From the NCBI GenBank assembly GCA_021791775.1, contig JAJYVY010000010.1, positions 1-20,157 of the forward strand: a stretch of DNA of 20,157 nt, read 5' to 3'. Both the position numbers and the translations under genes were made by a program. Below the pieces are notes generated by a model, which saw only the letters and a program-made list of their open reading frames with translations, searched no databases and was not told where the DNA came from. How positions within the stretch are numbered: position 1 is the first letter of the stretch; the number at the start of each line of letters is the position of its first letter. This document shows, in pieces, positions 6,386-12,739 of the stretch. The stretch comes from Microcaldota archaeon. GTDB lineage: Archaea; Micrarchaeota; Micrarchaeia; Micrarchaeales; Micrarchaeaceae.

Positions 6386-6838
6386 ATGCTAAAAGAGGGA
6401 TCTAAGGCTCCAGATTTCAGGCTTGTTGGAGAAGACGGGAGGATGCACAGCCTCGGGGATTTTAAGTCGAAGTACCTGGTGCTTTACTTCTATCCGAAAG
6501 ACCTCACTCCGGGATGCACCATACAGGCGATGACATACAGCAGGAAACTGGGCGCGCTTAAGAAGCTTGGCGCCACTGTTGTAGGAGTGAGCAAAGATGA
6601 CATAGAACTGCACAAAAAGTTCAAGAGCAAGTGCAGGATAAAGTTCCTGCTACTTTCCGATCCCTCGAGCAAGACGATAAAGGCGTATGGAGCCTATGGC
6701 GACAGGGGAATATTCGGGATGGGAACTCTGAGAAACACCTACATCATAAGCAGGGGGAGGGTAGTTAGGATGGCGAGGAAGGTAGACCCTTACAAGGACC
6801 CAGCTAACGCCATAGAATTCATAAAAGCTCAGAGGTAG
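6386..6838 (+). CDS. bcp: BCP/PrxQ-type peroxiredoxin
   Basis: This thiol peroxidase reduces H2O2 and organic peroxides. The 150 residues from ATG 6386 begin with MLKEGSKAPDFRL, the family's usual start, and GGGT lies about 8 bases upstream. An in-frame ATG at 6335 would add 17 residues and collide with the divergent gene's start. The active-site block is YPKDLTPGCTIQAMTYS with the peroxidatic Cys (residue 44 from this start, 61 from the longer one). The resolving Cys found five residues later in most BCPs is Met here. The only other Cys (residue 83, SKCRIKF) lies in the helix where some BCPs place their resolver. The remaining family segments follow: VVGVSKDD, LLLSDPSS, YGAYGDRGIFGMGTLRNTYI. 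Likely partners are thioredoxin and the reductase encoded at 13793-14710. Confidence 0.93.
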   Translation: MLKEGSKAPDFRLVGEDGRMHSLGDFKSKYLVLYFYPKDLTPGCTIQAMTYSRKLGALKKLGATVVGVSKDDIELHKKFKSKCRIKFLLLSDPSSKTIKAYGAYGDRGIFGMGTLRNTYIISRGRVVRMARKVDPYKDPANAIEFIKAQR

Positions 6839-7053
6839 CCGAGATCCCTCAGCCTTTTCTTTATCATCTCGGTCTCATAGTTTGACTTGTCCGCACTCTT
6901 TTTGTCGCTGAGTATCATTCTTAATAGAAATGCGACGTAGCTGGATACCGAGGGGAAGCCGGTGTTCTCGATATGCTTCTCGGTTTTCTTGAATAGCGCG
7001 GTTGGTATGGAAACCGAGGTGAAGGTGACCCTGTTGTCTCGCTTGACTCTCAT
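6829..7053 (-). CDS. Ribbon-helix-helix (CopG-like) DNA-binding regulator
   Basis: This protein has 74 residues. A basic N-terminus leads to a beta strand (VTFTSVSIP, 9-17), then helix A (about 18-31) and helix B (SVSSYVAFLLRMILS, 35-49) with the conserved hydrophobic pattern of RHH repressors. A charged tail ends in KKRLRDLGYL. RHH dimers place the paired strands in the DNA major groove and usually repress their own and adjacent genes. The gene is divergent from the 7144-10135 run, with a paired TATACATA element at 7090-7119 between them, so it is the best candidate regulator of that run. Its 3' end overlaps the convergent bcp gene by 10 bases. TATA-like AAATATAAAA (minus strand, about 7080-7092) lies about 30 bases before the ATG. 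Confidence 0.85.
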   Translation of the reverse strand: MRVKRDNRVTFTSVSIPTALFKKTEKHIENTGFPSVSSYVAFLLRMILSDKKSADKSNYETEMIKKRLRDLGYL

Positions 7054-7089
7054 ACAGATTATATATTGGGCCGAAAGCCTTTTATATTT

Positions 7090-7119
7090 AATTATACATA
7101 GTTAAAACTATACATAATT
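7090..7119. promoter_or_regulatory. Candidate RHH operator overlapping divergent promoters
   Basis: Two 13-base arms (7090-7102 and 7107-7119) form an inverted repeat with 11 of 13 positions matching around a 4-base spacer. At the same time TATACATA occurs as a direct repeat at 7093-7100 and 7109-7116, 16 bases apart. The right half lies about 31 bases before the ATG at 7144, where a TATA box is expected, and the left half abuts the likely TATA box of the RHH gene. Protein binding here is inference. Confidence 0.45.
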
Positions 7120-7143
7120 ACTAAACAAAATTAAGTGACGCTT

Positions 7144-7452
7144 ATGAAAACTAGAAGCACAGAACCGCTGGTCGTGGCCGAGCTCGCAAAAAACCCCGAC
7201 GAGAAGCACTGGGAGGCATTCAGGAAGTATCTGCTCGGGAGCAAGGCGAAGTACTATAAGGTGTTTTACCCCAAGAAGCTGAAGACCAAGAACGACCTGC
7301 TTGCCGCGTATGTAATCATATACGACTCGAAGTACCTGCCCATGTTTAGAATACCTGTCATAATGAAGACGAAGACTGGAATGCAGGGAGCAACCATATA
7401 CTTCAAAGAGCTGCTTAACACCAACAAGGATTACAAGGAGTGGATATCATGA
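7144..7452 (+). CDS. Small hypothetical protein, first gene of the CysD/CysN-like run
   Basis: This 102-residue basic protein matches no family I can name. It appears to be a compact alpha/beta protein: a helix with KHWEAFRKYLL, then YYKVFYPKKL, a strand-rich core (LLAAYVIIYDSKYLPMFRI, VIMKTKTGM) and a short helical end. There are no cysteines and no membrane segment. ATG 7144 fits a promoter at about 7109-7118; GTG 7135 is a weaker alternative. Its stop overlaps the next start (ATGA at 7449-7452), implying translational coupling with the CysD-like protein and perhaps a physical partnership. Confidence 0.75.
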   Translation: MKTRSTEPLVVAELAKNPDEKHWEAFRKYLLGSKAKYYKVFYPKKLKTKNDLLAAYVIIYDSKYLPMFRIPVIMKTKTGMQGATIYFKELLNTNKDYKEWIS

Positions 7453-8237
7453 TACAACAAAACCTGAAGGAGCTGGAGGAGAGGAGCATTTATATAATCA
7501 GAGAGGCGAACATGAAGTTCAAGAATGTGGCTGCGCTTTGGTCGATGGGAAAAGATTCTACAACCATGCTCGCATTGGCAAGGAAAGCATTCCTGGGCAA
7601 GGTGCCCTTCCCGGTTATTCACATAGATAACCGAATTGATTTTCCAGAAACATATTCTTTCAGAGAATATCTAACTAAGAAGTGGAAACTGAATCTCATA
7701 GTGGCGTACAGCGAGGTGAAGCCCGACTCCATCGGATCTGCATGCTGCGGCAGGAACAAGCCTGAAACGCTGAAGAAGATTATGAAGGAGCACGGCTTCG
7801 ACGCGCTTATCGTATCGATACGAAGGGATGAGCACGGGATAAGAAGCAAAGAGAGATATATGAGCCCGAGGAACCAGAAGTTTAAGTGGGACTATAAGAA
7901 TCAGCCTGCTGAGCTGTGGGATGACTATGCAAGCAAGCTCGACCCTGGAAGTCACGTTAGAGTGCACCCATTATTGGACTGGAATGAAATCGACGTATGG
8001 AGCTACATAAAGCAGGAAAAGATTCCAGTAAACCCCTTGTATTTTTCCAGAAATGGTTTCAGGTACAGAAGTTTGGGCTGCACACATTGCACGGTGCCGG
8101 TAAAATCCAATGCAAAAAATGTGGCCGACATAGTGAAGGAGCTCGAAACAACCAGAATCGAAGAAAGATCTGGCAGGAGCATGGACAAGGAGAACGAGTA
8201 TGTGATGCAGAGGCTCAGGTCCCTTGGTTACATGTAG
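7449..8237 (+). CDS. CysD-like ATP pyrophosphatase with APS-reductase-type cysteines
   Basis: The protein (262 residues) follows CysD, the adenylyl-transferring subunit of ATP sulfurylase, along its length: N-terminal LKELEERSIYIIREA, PP-loop WSMGKDSTTM (31-40), LARKAFLGKVPFPVIHID, RRDEHGIRSKER (125-136), KNQPAELWDDY, PLLDWNEIDVWSYI and a C-terminal NA-x8-ELE-x3-IEERSGR block. Unlike CysD it has adjacent Cys99-Cys100 (SACCGRNKPETL) and Cys211/Cys214 (LGCTHCTVPV), the CC...CxxC signature of 4Fe-4S-binding APS reductases, with a spacing of 110 residues between the pairs. The reductases' C-terminal catalytic ECG(L/I)H motif is absent; the protein ends RLRSLGYM. ATG 7449 overlaps the previous stop. 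An in-frame ATG at 7440 is less likely. The substrate is uncertain: sulfate activation, APS binding or another adenylation are all possible. Confidence 0.87.
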   Translation: MIQQNLKELEERSIYIIREANMKFKNVAALWSMGKDSTTMLALARKAFLGKVPFPVIHIDNRIDFPETYSFREYLTKKWKLNLIVAYSEVKPDSIGSACCGRNKPETLKKIMKEHGFDALIVSIRRDEHGIRSKERYMSPRNQKFKWDYKNQPAELWDDYASKLDPGSHVRVHPLLDWNEIDVWSYIKQEKIPVNPLYFSRNGFRYRSLGCTHCTVPVKSNAKNVADIVKELETTRIEERSGRSMDKENEYVMQRLRSLGYM

Positions 8238-8247
8238 AGGTGATTCG

Positions 8248-8913
8248 GTGAGATATGCAATAGTTATGGGCTACGGCCTGTTTGATCCAAAGACGGCCAG
8301 GAATAGCTACAAGGGGTATCTGAGAGATGTCGCAACCTTCGCGAACGGCGGCAATGCAGACGCGATAGTGTTGTGCGGCGGGAGCACTAATATTAAAAAA
8401 TCCGGCGAATCGGAAGCCGCCTCCATGGCCGATTACATAGAACCAATGCTCAAAAGGCCAGTCAGAATAATATTATCAGACAGGTCTACGACAACACTCC
8501 AGAACATAGAGTTTGCAAAAAGATTAACAAAATTTAAGAAAACCGACAAAGTGACAGTGTTCTGCCACGATGTAAGATTGCCAACAATCATATGGTTTAT
8601 TCTCCACTACTGGTTCGGATTAAGGCAGAAGCAGATTACAAATGCGATTCTGGATTACTACGCGGCTTACTACAAGAAACGCTACACTACAGAAGGAATC
8701 GGCAGGGAGATGACAAAGGAATTCAGATACAAAAACGTGGCTGTGCGTTCGCACACTCTTGATACCACACTGAACGAAGCCATAGGGATAAACACGCTCG
8801 CAATTGTCGAAATCCTGGCGTTCTATAATCCTGAACTGCGCAGGCGGATAACGAACATCATAAAACTAAGACGCAGGCTTGCAAATATAGAGGAATACAA
8901 GAGGAGGAGGTAA
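8248..8913 (+). CDS. DUF218 (YdcF/SanA-like) family protein
   Basis: This 221-residue protein shows the DUF218 core: a first strand YAIVMGYGLF, then DAIVLCGGSTN (39-49), SGESEAASMADYI (52-64), and RIILSDRSTTTLQNIEFAKRL, the conserved acidic/Ser-Thr/Asn segment (73-93). A further strand VTVFCHD (102-108) and a basic helical C-terminus follow. No signal peptide or N-terminal anchor is present, so it should be cytoplasmic, unlike SanA/ElyC. The biochemical role of the family is poorly known; E. coli YdcF binds S-adenosylmethionine. GTG 8248 is chosen because GAGGTGA at 8236-8242 sits 5 bases before it; an in-frame start at 8224 would lie inside the preceding gene. Position between CysD-like and CysN-like genes on one strand argues for a shared task. 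Confidence 0.85.
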   Translation: MRYAIVMGYGLFDPKTARNSYKGYLRDVATFANGGNADAIVLCGGSTNIKKSGESEAASMADYIEPMLKRPVRIILSDRSTTTLQNIEFAKRLTKFKKTDKVTVFCHDVRLPTIIWFILHYWFGLRQKQITNAILDYYAAYYKKRYTTEGIGREMTKEFRYKNVAVRSHTLDTTLNEAIGINTLAIVEILAFYNPELRRRITNIIKLRRRLANIEEYKRRR

Positions 8914-8914
8914 A

Positions 8915-10135
8915 GTGATAGTTAGGAACATCACACTATTGGGCCACAAGGATCACGGTAAGTCCACCCTGATCGGGAATCTGCTTATGCTGACAAATTC
9001 TGTCACGCAAATCAGGATAAAAGAAGCGCAGAAGTACAGCAAGAGACTGCACAAGGATTTCGAGCCGGCATTCATACTAGACAGCTTCCATGAAGAGAGG
9101 GAACACGGCCTGACGATGGATATAACCAGGGCGGAGATCGCCTACAAGGACGTTGCGTTTTCCTTTATAGACGTGCCGGGCCATGAGGAGCTGATAAAAA
9201 ACATGATAAGCGGGGCCTCATATGCGTCAACTGCGCTTCTTCTCGTGTCTGCGCAGAAAGATGAAGGCATAAGGGATCAGACGAAGAGGCACCTCTTCAT
9301 AGCAAAGATGATTGGGATAAACCACCTCGTCGTGGCGGTCAACAAGATGGATTCCGTAGGTTTTGGGGAGGGAAGCGTTGAAGATATAAAAAATAGGATA
9401 TCAGGATTCATCGGCAAGATGGGATTCCAGGGCAAGAATGTCGTTTTTGTACCGGTATCAGCGTATAAAGGCGACAACCTGGTAAAGAAGAGCAAGAACA
9501 TGAAATGGTACAGGGGCAAGCCACTGCTCGATCTCATCTATGAGAAATCTGGGCACAGCGGCGCAAAGAATGACGGCGCCCTCAGGATAGTGCTACAGGG
9601 ATTCCTGGATGGGAGAAGGAACCTTGTGACTGGAAGGATTGTCAGGGGCCATATAAAGATAAAAGAGAAAGGTACATGCATAGTGCCGCTTGACGTAAAT
9701 GTATCTGTAAAGGGCATCATAGTCAAGGGGAGGAGGGTGAAAGGCGCGAAGGTAGGCGAAAACGTAGCGCTCGAGCTGGAGGAGGAGATAGCAGACGAAG
9801 TCCGCGGCTCGATAATGTGCGGCGAGCTCTATTGCCCGATTCCGAAAGACCTCATAAAGGCGCGCGTATTCCTGACCAGACCTATAGGCAAGAGCCTGTC
9901 GATAAGGTTCAATGGCGTGGAGATCAGCTGCAAGTCGATAAAGCCGATAGGTTATATAGACCCTACTACCGGGGAGACGAGCAAGACGGGCAGGATGGCT
10001 GGGCTTTCGGTGATAGACGCGGAGGTCAAGCTGTCAAAGCGCATACCGGCCGAGAGGTTCGAGGACACTCCGGAGCTCGGCAGGTTCGTCCTCTATTCAG
10101 GAAAGGAGTTCGCTGGGATAGGGACGGTGCTTTAA
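8915..10135 (+). CDS. CysN/EF-1A-like translational-type GTPase
   Basis: The 406 residues form an EF-Tu-type G domain followed by beta-barrel domains. G1 is GHKDHGKS (10-17), G2 is Thr67 in EREHGLTMDI, G3 is DVPGH (86-90), G4 is NKMD (143-146) and G5 lies in VPVSAYKGDN. The segment DQTKRHLFIAKMIGINHLVV closely resembles CysN (DQTRRH...GI.HLVV), and NMKWYRGKPLLDLIYE matches the CysN/EF-1A G-domain end. CysN hydrolyses GTP to drive APS formation by CysD, so co-location with the CysD-like gene supports this over an elongation-factor paralog. The P-loop GHKDHGKS is closer to EF-1A, and the protein is shorter than E. coli CysN (475). The GTG start at 8915 is served by GAGGAGG encoded within the Arg codons ending the upstream gene. 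No APS-kinase domain is fused. Confidence 0.87.
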   Translation: MIVRNITLLGHKDHGKSTLIGNLLMLTNSVTQIRIKEAQKYSKRLHKDFEPAFILDSFHEEREHGLTMDITRAEIAYKDVAFSFIDVPGHEELIKNMISGASYASTALLLVSAQKDEGIRDQTKRHLFIAKMIGINHLVVAVNKMDSVGFGEGSVEDIKNRISGFIGKMGFQGKNVVFVPVSAYKGDNLVKKSKNMKWYRGKPLLDLIYEKSGHSGAKNDGALRIVLQGFLDGRRNLVTGRIVRGHIKIKEKGTCIVPLDVNVSVKGIIVKGRRVKGAKVGENVALELEEEIADEVRGSIMCGELYCPIPKDLIKARVFLTRPIGKSLSIRFNGVEISCKSIKPIGYIDPTTGETSKTGRMAGLSVIDAEVKLSKRIPAERFEDTPELGRFVLYSGKEFAGIGTVL

Positions 10136-10159
10136 ACACGAATGGACATAGTGTAGCTT

Positions 10160-11332
10160 ATGCCAAACTGGATGACCCGCAATGTATTGCTGATATCCTT
10201 TTCTGCATTCTTCTCTGATTTCGGCTACCAGGCGGTTCTTGCTGCGTTGCCTGTGTTCATAGTGATAACGCTCCATGCCCCAGTCTACGTTTTCGGGATA
10301 GTGGTCGGCGTCTCCTATGGAGGGGGCTCCATACTCGCGTATATCGGAGGGCGCCTTTCAGACAGGTATGGAAGGAAAAAGATAGCCATACTGGGTAACG
10401 CCCTTATCCCGCTTTTGTCGCTTACAGGCATATCTTCTGCATTTTATGAGGCTGCGGCGTTCTTCTCATCCGGGTGGCTCTTCAGGAATTTCAGGTCTCC
10501 AGCAAGGAGGGCGCTGCTAAGCGGCGAGGCGACCAAGGAGACAAGCAGCAGGATATTCGGCTTTCTCAACGCGTTGGACGTGGGAGGCGGCGTGCTCTCC
10601 GTATCTGTGATGCTCCTGCTTCTTTATCTAAAGGTCAACCTAGGAGAGATAATACTGCTCAGCGCATTGCCCATAACGTTCGCTACTGTGCTCCTGCTGC
10701 TTGTAAAAGAACGCAAGATCCCTCCCGCCCGTGCCGCCAGGGAGATGCAGAGGACTTCCATAGGCAATGCATCGAGCAAAGCATATATTGGCCTATTGAT
10801 TGCCACGGCGTTGTTCGGGTTCAGCTTTTACAGCCTTGGCTTCCCCATACTCACCATAGCGCAAAGCCAGGGCAGCAGCACCGCGGGTTTCGCCGCGTAT
10901 GCGATATTCCTTTTGGCGTCGGCACTGTTCGGCTATTATATAGGGAGCAGGAAGCTCAGGCTGATCCGCTCCCTGGGGCTTTTAGGGTATATACTATCTG
11001 CGGCTGGCACCATGCTGCTCGGCCTGTCCTACGTTTGGAGCCTGGGCATCGTGGGCATGTACATATCAGTGGTATTGATAGGCATGGGGATAGGGACCAT
11101 TGACACGCTCGAGCCGAGCCTGATAACAAAGATAAAGCCAAAGTCTGAGACAGGCAGGGGCATGGGCGCGCTGACCGGATGGAGGAGCGCGGGTTTATTT
11201 TTCGGCAACATTATAATGGGCGCCCTTTATTACCTGAGCCCGTTCTATTCTTATGCTTATGCAGCAATCGCATCGCTGCTCGCAGGGATTCTCCTGCTTT
11301 ATTTCGGCAGGAGCTTCAAGAATGCTATCTGA
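10160..11332 (+). CDS. Major facilitator superfamily transporter
   Basis: This 390-residue protein has about twelve membrane helices in two halves. Loop 2-3 carries the MFS motif A, GGRLSDRYGRKK (63-74), typical of proton-coupled carriers. A second, divergent loop after helix 8 (YYIGSRKLRLIR) matches the repeat position. The central cytoplasmic loop KERKIPPARAAREMQRTS separates the halves. The substrate is not readable; drug or metabolite efflux is common in this type. It starts 25 bases after the GTPase stop on the same strand, without a strong ribosome site, so it may or may not belong to that operon. An ATG at 10172 is an alternative start. Its stop is 1 base from the convergent MEMO1-family gene. 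Confidence 0.92.
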   Translation: MPNWMTRNVLLISFSAFFSDFGYQAVLAALPVFIVITLHAPVYVFGIVVGVSYGGGSILAYIGGRLSDRYGRKKIAILGNALIPLLSLTGISSAFYEAAAFFSSGWLFRNFRSPARRALLSGEATKETSSRIFGFLNALDVGGGVLSVSVMLLLLYLKVNLGEIILLSALPITFATVLLLLVKERKIPPARAAREMQRTSIGNASSKAYIGLLIATALFGFSFYSLGFPILTIAQSQGSSTAGFAAYAIFLLASALFGYYIGSRKLRLIRSLGLLGYILSAAGTMLLGLSYVWSLGIVGMYISVVLIGMGIGTIDTLEPSLITKIKPKSETGRGMGALTGWRSAGLFFGNIIMGALYYLSPFYSYAYAAIASLLAGILLLYFGRSFKNAI

Positions 11333-11333
11333 T

Positions 11334-12158
11334 TCAGCAGAACGCGAACGATGCGTAGTTGACCACGCTTGATGTGTCTTCTGTAGCGTCTCCGGAATCG
11401 GAGTTGTGGAGTAGAATGCCTTTGCTGGCGCTATACATCTCCTTTGCATACAACAGTGACGTTGCTATCGGACCATAGCCGCACGCGCTTTCATGAGAGT
11501 TTTCCTTCAGTTCGTAAAACCTATCCAGATCCATCTTCTCTAGCTGCTCGAAGAGTGGCTTGTCCTTTCTTGCCGCCACTTCTCTCGATTCATAATGGTT
11601 GAAATCAGAGCTGGCTATCACAATGGCGTTTCTGCCTGTAGCCTCTATTGCGTTTATGGCTGCATTGGAAAGAAGGCCTGCAGCTCCTGCTCTCTGGTCG
11701 CCCATGCAGATGAAGCAGCATCTTACATCTGGGAAGAGCTGTTTGATGAAAGGGAGCTGCACCTCTATAGAATGCTCGTCCCTATGCGCCGCTTCGTCCT
11801 TGTCTATCCCTTGCGCCTTTGCAATGGTGTTTGAAAGCTCCTTGTCGTTTTGCACCACCCCCAAAGGGGTCTTCCAATCCTGCATCGACACCGCAATTGG
11901 CCTGCCGGCGCCAGTGTGATTCGGCCCTATGACTATAAACGTTTCTATTTCTTCGATGTCCTTCTTGCCCAATATCGCCGCGAAGGCATAAGCTGCAGTC
12001 CTTCCCGAGTATGCGTATCCGGCGTGGGGGGCAATATACGAGACAGCGCTCTCGATGTCGTGGGATAGCCTGGCCTCTTTTATATAGCCGTCTATCATAT
12101 CTGCAAGCCTATCCTTATCAGAAGGGTAAAACGTACCAGATACCGCAGGTTCCCTCAT
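11334..12158 (-). CDS. amrB: MEMO1-family protein (AmmeMemoRadiSam system protein B)
   Basis: This is a 274-residue member of the family related to human MEMO1 and class III extradiol dioxygenases. Motifs in order are MREPAVSGTFYP (1-12), PHAGYAYSG (44-52, His45), GPNHTG (78-83, His81), EHSIEVQLPF (128-137), SSDFNHYE (183-190), ACGYGPI (225-231, Cys226) and NSDSGDAT (252-259). His45, His81 and Cys226 correspond to the metal-binding His49, His81 and Cys244 described for human MEMO1. In many archaea this protein is encoded with AMMECR1 and radical SAM partners; neither is in this window. The start at 12158 is supported by the family N-terminus and a TATAAAG (minus strand, 12185-12191) about 30 bases away, so the message is probably leaderless. 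Confidence 0.95.
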   Translation of the reverse strand: MREPAVSGTFYPSDKDRLADMIDGYIKEARLSHDIESAVSYIAPHAGYAYSGRTAAYAFAAILGKKDIEEIETFIVIGPNHTGAGRPIAVSMQDWKTPLGVVQNDKELSNTIAKAQGIDKDEAAHRDEHSIEVQLPFIKQLFPDVRCCFICMGDQRAGAAGLLSNAAINAIEATGRNAIVIASSDFNHYESREVAARKDKPLFEQLEKMDLDRFYELKENSHESACGYGPIATSLLYAKEMYSASKGILLHNSDSGDATEDTSSVVNYASFAFC

Positions 12159-12179
12159 CCAATCCCATATATATCAATC

Positions 12180-12194
12180 AAAAACTTTATATTT
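12180..12194. promoter_or_regulatory. Shared TATA element for divergent genes
   Basis: CAAAAACTTTATATT reads as TATAAAG on the minus strand (about 30 bases before the ATG at 12158) and as CTTTATATT on the plus strand (about 26 bases before the ATG at 12215). One AT core could therefore serve both leaderless transcripts. Confidence 0.4.
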
Positions 12195-12214
12195 CTCAAA
12201 AATAATGATAGGGT

Positions 12215-12724
12215 ATGGCCGGAAGCGCAGATGCCTACCTCGTAGGCGGGGTTACATATCCCCCCAGCGAAGAGCATGCAAAGATCTACAAGAATATAGA
12301 GGATGAGCCGCTGATATGGAAAATAAAGGAGCTGGAGGCCAGGCTTCCAGACGGCTTCTCACGGCAGAAGGAAACAACCGAATCCCAGAAGGAGGTGCTG
12401 AAGCTACTCCTCGATGATTTCGAGAAGCTGCTTAAGGTAAAGTATGGGTCGCTGGGATATCTCGTGAGCACACCCTCCGAGTATATCGTACACAAGTACG
12501 GAGTGGACACCGATGAGGATTTCTGCTATCTAGAAGGAGGAAGCAGCATACAGGTGAGGAACGGGGCACTCAACAGAATGGTAACCGGCGGGGGAGGGCG
12601 CGCATGGATGGGAGAGCGTGGCCTTCTTATCTCCGACCCCGAGGAAAACCAGGTTAACATTAGGATGACTGACGACGCAATAAAAGAGATAATGGCTGCT
12701 ATAAAGAAGAGACTCCAACCCTGA
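12215..12724 (+). CDS. Hypothetical protein upstream of the Y-family polymerase
   Basis: I do not recognise this 169-residue, acidic, soluble protein. Residues about 28-76 look helical, including a charged run around QKEVLKLLLDDFEKLLKVK. The second half has strand-like segments (GYLVSTPSEYIVHKYG, DEDFCYLEGGSSIQVRNG), a glycine-rich turn (MVTGGGGRAWMGERG) and a C-terminal helix (DDAIKEIMAAIKKRL). There are no membrane segments and one cysteine. It starts 26 bases after a TATA-like element. Its stop is 15 bases before the polymerase TTG start, so the two are probably cotranscribed; whether it assists translesion synthesis is unknown. Confidence 0.8.
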   Translation: MAGSADAYLVGGVTYPPSEEHAKIYKNIEDEPLIWKIKELEARLPDGFSRQKETTESQKEVLKLLLDDFEKLLKVKYGSLGYLVSTPSEYIVHKYGVDTDEDFCYLEGGSSIQVRNGALNRMVTGGGGRAWMGERGLLISDPEENQVNIRMTDDAIKEIMAAIKKRLQP

Positions 12725-12739
12725 GAACACGGTGGTAAA

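Noticed and set aside
8915..10135. Bona fide elongation factor 1A
   Set aside because: Despite the EF-1A-like P-loop, the DQTKRH segment, the length and the neighbouring CysD-like gene point to a CysN-type GTPase.
10474..11103. 209-codon plus-strand open frame inside the MFS gene
   Set aside because: It lies wholly within the MFS transporter in another frame and reads as Gln/Arg/His-rich shadow sequence.
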